The notes below the pieces were generated by a model. The model was given only the letters and a program-made list of their open reading frames with translations, searched no databases and was not told the origin of the DNA. A DNA stretch of 8,949 nt from Pseudomonadota bacterium (GTDB lineage Bacteria; Desulfobacterota; Desulfobacteria; Desulfobacterales; Desulfobacteraceae). Positions 6,707 through 8,949 of the stretch are shown one piece after another; the first letter of the stretch is position 1; every line of letters begins with the position of its first letter. Both the position numbers and the translations under genes were made by a program. The stretch lies in the NCBI GenBank assembly GCA_018812385.1, contig JAHJDU010000422.1:1-8949 (forward strand). Direction: 5' to 3'.

Positions 6707-6940
6707 ATGAACAAACAATTTAAAATTATTGTAGAAAAACATTCTGATGGTTATCTTGCTTATCCACTTGGCTTGAAAGGCGTGGTAGTAAGTGAAGGTG
6801 ATACATACGAAGAAGTTTTAAAAAATGTGAAATCTGCAATCCAGTTCCATATTGAAACATTTGGTAATGAGGTTTTTGAAGTGGATGAACAAGTTTTAGA
6901 AGTATTTGTAGCTGAGGCTGGAGTAGCAGTAAATGCCTAA
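6707..6940 (+). CDS. hicB: HicB-type antitoxin (short, no DNA-binding domain)
   Basis: A 77-residue protein of the HicB/UPF0150 fold, a partly degraded RNase H-like domain that binds and neutralises HicA. The recognisable core is IIVEKHSDGYLAYPLGLKG (8-26), the GDTYEEVLKNVKSAI helix (31-45), and the FHIETFGNEVFEVDE tail. Longer HicB proteins carry a C-terminal HTH or ribbon-helix-helix for autoregulation; this one ends without such a domain. GGAGG at 6696-6700 lies six bases before the ATG. The stop overlaps the hicA start by eight bases (ATGCCTAA, 6933-6940), so the two are translationally coupled, antitoxin first. Confidence 0.88.
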   Translation: MNKQFKIIVEKHSDGYLAYPLGLKGVVVSEGDTYEEVLKNVKSAIQFHIETFGNEVFEVDEQVLEVFVAEAGVAVNA

Positions 6941-7172
6941 ATTCCCAGTTGATGCCCCAAAATCAAGAGTTATTAAGACATTGAAACGACTTGGCTTTGA
7001 ACTTGTGAGAGAACGTGAACATATTGCCATGGTCAGAAAAAATTCAGACGGAACAAAAACCCCATTAACTATGCCAAATCATCCCACGCTGAAAAGTTCC
7101 ACACTGCGAACTATTTGCACGCAAACAAATATAAGCCGGGGTGAGTTCTTAAAAACATACGAACAAGTGTAG
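6933..7172 (+). CDS. hicA: HicA-type mRNA interferase toxin
   Basis: A 79-residue protein of the HicA family, which has a small double-stranded-RNA-binding fold and cleaves mRNA when not held by HicB. The family pattern is visible: KTLKRLGFELVREREHIAMVR (residues 15-35), with His30 in the position of the catalytic histidine, then the conserved MPNHPTLKSSTLRTICTQ segment (47-64) and SRGEFLKTY at the end. Family members usually have 'GSHH' before the active histidine; here the motif is EREH. The length is complete and no frame damage is seen, so the toxin is probably active. It is coupled to hicB by an eight-base overlap. The pair sits between metabolic genes as an isolated cassette. Confidence 0.87.
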   Translation: MPKFPVDAPKSRVIKTLKRLGFELVREREHIAMVRKNSDGTKTPLTMPNHPTLKSSTLRTICTQTNISRGEFLKTYEQV

Positions 7173-7178
7173 ACGACT

Positions 7179-7214
7179 ATACTCATAGCAGCGTCAGAAA
7201 ATCGAATACTCATA
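7179..7214 (+). repeat. Nine-base direct repeat between hicA and the dehydrogenase
   Basis: ATACTCATA occurs at 7179-7187 and again at 7206-7214, 27 bases apart, in the 91-base gap after hicA. It could be a protein-binding pair for the downstream gene, or chance in AT-rich DNA. No convincing promoter or terminator was found in this gap. Confidence 0.25.
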
Positions 7215-7263
7215 TACATTAAATCATTGAATAGTGAACAGGATAGATAAAGGACTGAACCCA

Positions 7264-8247
7264 ATGAAAAAGAAAATACTGGTGTCAAGACAATACCCAA
7301 AGGCTGGAATAAGTCTTCTGCAAAAAGAGGATTTTCTTCTCACTATATGGGAAAAACAAAGACCCATGACCCAGGACGAGCTTATTGAACAGGCAAAGAC
7401 CCATGATGCACTGCTCTGCACCCTCACCGACCGGATAGATCAGCATTTTTTAAACCAATGCCGTCACCTTGAAATAATCTCTCAGTTTGCCGTGGGGTAT
7501 GATAATATTGATATTGCCTCGGCCACCCGCTTTGGCATTCCTGTAGGGTTTACACCGGATGCCATGAGCGAAGCCACGGCAGACATTGCCTTTGGCCTGA
7601 TGATCGCAGTTGCAAGAAAAATGTTTTTTCTGCATAAAACCATTGCCAGCGGCCAATGGGGATATTTCAATCCCACGGGAAACCTTGGCTTTGAATTAAA
7701 AAATAAAACCTTAGGAATTTTCGGACTTGGACGTATCGGCGTTAAAATGGCCCAGCGCTGTAAAAATGCCTATGATATGGATATTATTTATCATAACCGA
7801 ACCAGGAATAAGGATGCTGAAAAACTGCTGGATGCAACCCATGTTAAATTTGATGATCTTCTTTTGCAAAGCGATGTGCTGTCCGTTCATTGTGCATTGA
7901 CACCAAAAACAAAAGAAATTTTCAATTGCTCAGCCTTTAAAAAAATGAAGCCCTCGGCAATTTTTATTAATACTGCCAGAGGCCCTATCCATCATGAAAA
8001 AGATCTGACCCATGCCATACAGGAGGGTGATATCTGGGGAACCGGCCTGGATGTGACGAATCCGGAACCCATGCAGCCTGACAACCCGCTTCTCTCCATG
8101 GAAAATGCCTGTATTCTGCCCCATGTGGGATCAGGAACAATAGAGGCCAGGGATCAGATGTCTGTGCTGGCAGCCATGAATATCATCGAATTTTACAGGA
8201 ATTGCCATGTGCCGCATATCGTCAATCCTGAGGTCCTGAAATCATGA
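7264..8247 (+). CDS. D-2-hydroxyacid dehydrogenase, glyoxylate/hydroxypyruvate reductase type
   Basis: A 327-residue enzyme of the same superfamily as SerA but a different branch. Numbered from the ATG at 7264, it has FAVGYDNIDIASA (75-87), the dinucleotide loop GLGRIG (154-159), and catalytic Arg239 (NTARGP), Glu268 (NPEPM) and His287 (LPHVGSGT). The second strand of the cofactor domain ends in YHNRT (176-180) rather than an acidic residue, which points to NADPH. Glyoxylate/hydroxypyruvate reductases typically show this, so reduction of glyoxylate to glycolate or hydroxypyruvate to glycerate is the best guess. AAAGGA at 7249-7254 stands nine bases before this ATG; a longer frame from GTG at 7234 lacks such a site and adds ten unconserved residues. 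It probably forms a single-gene unit. Confidence 0.87.
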   Translation: MKKKILVSRQYPKAGISLLQKEDFLLTIWEKQRPMTQDELIEQAKTHDALLCTLTDRIDQHFLNQCRHLEIISQFAVGYDNIDIASATRFGIPVGFTPDAMSEATADIAFGLMIAVARKMFFLHKTIASGQWGYFNPTGNLGFELKNKTLGIFGLGRIGVKMAQRCKNAYDMDIIYHNRTRNKDAEKLLDATHVKFDDLLLQSDVLSVHCALTPKTKEIFNCSAFKKMKPSAIFINTARGPIHHEKDLTHAIQEGDIWGTGLDVTNPEPMQPDNPLLSMENACILPHVGSGTIEARDQMSVLAAMNIIEFYRNCHVPHIVNPEVLKS

Positions 8248-8267
8248 CCTCGAAAAGGCCAACAACA

Positions 8268-8298
8268 GGCCACTGAGTTACTCCTTGGATTCAGTGCC
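8268..8298. terminator. Hairpin between convergent genes, terminator-like without T run
   Basis: CACTGAGT (8271-8278) pairs with ATTCAGTG (8289-8296) through eight pairs including one G-T. GG and CC extend the stem past a bulged C. The loop is ten bases. There is no T tract on either strand, so factor-independent termination would be weak. It lies 23 bases after the dehydrogenase stop, facing the response regulator end. The rest of this 122-base gap, including a run of seven G near 8361, shows nothing else. Confidence 0.35.
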
Positions 8299-8369
8299 AC
8301 CATCCACTATATCAATGCCATAAGAAAACATTTGTCCCGGATAAAAAGAGGAACCGCAGACAGGGGGGG

Positions 8370-8765
8370 TTAGCTGCTGTCCAGAAGATGTCGAATCAGC
8401 TTCAGGGATTCTTCTTTACTAAAAGGTTTCATTAAAAAACCGTCAACACCCATGTCATGGTAATTATCTTTGTTGATATGTTCGCTAAAACCTGTAGAGA
8501 TGATGGCTGGGATATCAGGCCTGATCTGTTTAATCCTGTGTGCCAGTTCCAGACCTGTCATGATCGGCATTGCCATATCACAGATGACAATGTCAAAAAT
8601 CCCGGGTCGGGCTTTAAATTCATTCAGTGCATCAAGGCTGCTGACAAAAGGTGTGACACTGTATCCATACCGTTCAAAGACCTTTTGCTGAACATGCACA
8701 ATAAAAGATTCATCGTCAACAAAGAGAATTGATTCATTCCCGCACAGATCCTTATTATTTGTCAT
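8370..8765 (-). CDS. Single-domain response regulator (CheY-like receiver)
   Basis: A 131-residue receiver domain with no output domain. Numbered from the ATG at 8765, it has the acidic pair Asp17-Asp18 (FVDDES), phosphorylation site Asp63 (ICDMAMP), switch Thr91 (ISTGFS) and Lys113 (LMKPFS), so the phosphotransfer site is intact. The domain fills almost the whole protein, so it must act by protein contact or as a phosphorelay step. The AGGT six bases upstream of this ATG is a modest ribosome site. Starts at 8846 (ATG with GGAAAG just upstream) or 8897 (TTG) would add 27 or 44 residues that look unlike protein-family sequence. The start GNESILFVDDE resembles receivers at the end of hybrid histidine kinases, so a detached receiver from such a kinase is possible. 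No kinase is in view. Confidence 0.85.
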   Translation of the reverse strand: MTNNKDLCGNESILFVDDESFIVHVQQKVFERYGYSVTPFVSSLDALNEFKARPGIFDIVICDMAMPIMTGLELAHRIKQIRPDIPAIISTGFSEHINKDNYHDMGVDGFLMKPFSKEESLKLIRHLLDSS

Positions 8766-8949
8766 TATTAACCTGAGTGGTGTCAAAGGGGATAGTTCTA
8801 TGAGCCCTAGAGTCTTGAACATGGGCTTTGAATTTTGTTCCTGCATGCTCTTTCCAGGGGTTTTTTCAATCTTTTGTCCTGGTTGAAAATTTTCCAATAA
8901 TCAGTACCCACTAAAATATTCATGAAAGACAAATCCATAATTCCCAAAA

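Noticed and set aside
7234..7263. GTG start extending the 2-hydroxyacid dehydrogenase by ten residues
   Set aside because: The ATG at 7264 has AAAGGA at good spacing and begins exactly where the family usually does.
8811..8923. A 37-codon frame on the minus strand beginning ATG at 8923
   Set aside because: It has no recognisable motif, overlaps the possible longer start of the response regulator, and lacks a clear ribosome site.

Overview
The window looks like ordinary chromosome from a sulfate-reducing member of the Desulfobacterota, most likely a Desulfobacteraceae-type genome (Desulfobacula/Desulfobacter-like). The evidence is a moderately AT-rich composition, a LuxR-type regulator with an aromatic-sensor N-terminus of the kind common there, a stand-alone TrpB2, and a receiver protein with the 'ESILFVDDE' style of start. 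This placement rests on protein resemblance recalled from memory, not on a search.

Layout. 1-51 is the tail of an unidentified gene. 48-315 is the wreck of a small AAA/ABC-type ATPase gene that keeps its two ends and has lost the whole catalytic middle. 326-1576 encodes a regulator with XylR_N/V4R-type sensor, coiled coil and LuxR helix-turn-helix. After a recognisable sigma-70-type promoter comes the metabolic core on the + strand: serA-like dehydrogenase (1689-2636), stand-alone tryptophan synthase beta TrpB2 (2698-4074), an intrinsic-terminator-like hairpin (4087-4139), and serC (4172-5257). A hairpin built of 9-base repeats separates serC from a convergent class I aminotransferase (6532-5360, - strand). 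A HicB/HicA toxin-antitoxin pair in antitoxin-first order (6707-7172) follows, then an NADP-type D-2-hydroxyacid dehydrogenase (7264-8247), and, convergent to it, a single-domain response regulator (8765-8370, - strand).

How the genes fit together. SerA oxidises 3-phosphoglycerate to 3-phosphohydroxypyruvate, and SerC transaminates this to O-phospho-L-serine. The gene between them encodes a TrpB2; characterised TrpB2 enzymes have been reported to use O-phospho-L-serine, rather than serine, to make tryptophan from indole. The cluster can therefore be read as phosphoserine supply wrapped around a phosphoserine consumer. No trpA and no serB (phosphoserine phosphatase) lie in the window. The LuxR/V4R regulator just upstream has a sensor domain of the aromatic-ligand type, so control by an aromatic such as indole is conceivable but unproven.

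Intergenic stretches are all shorter than 300 bases. No rRNA, tRNA, CRISPR array, insertion sequence or replication origin was seen.
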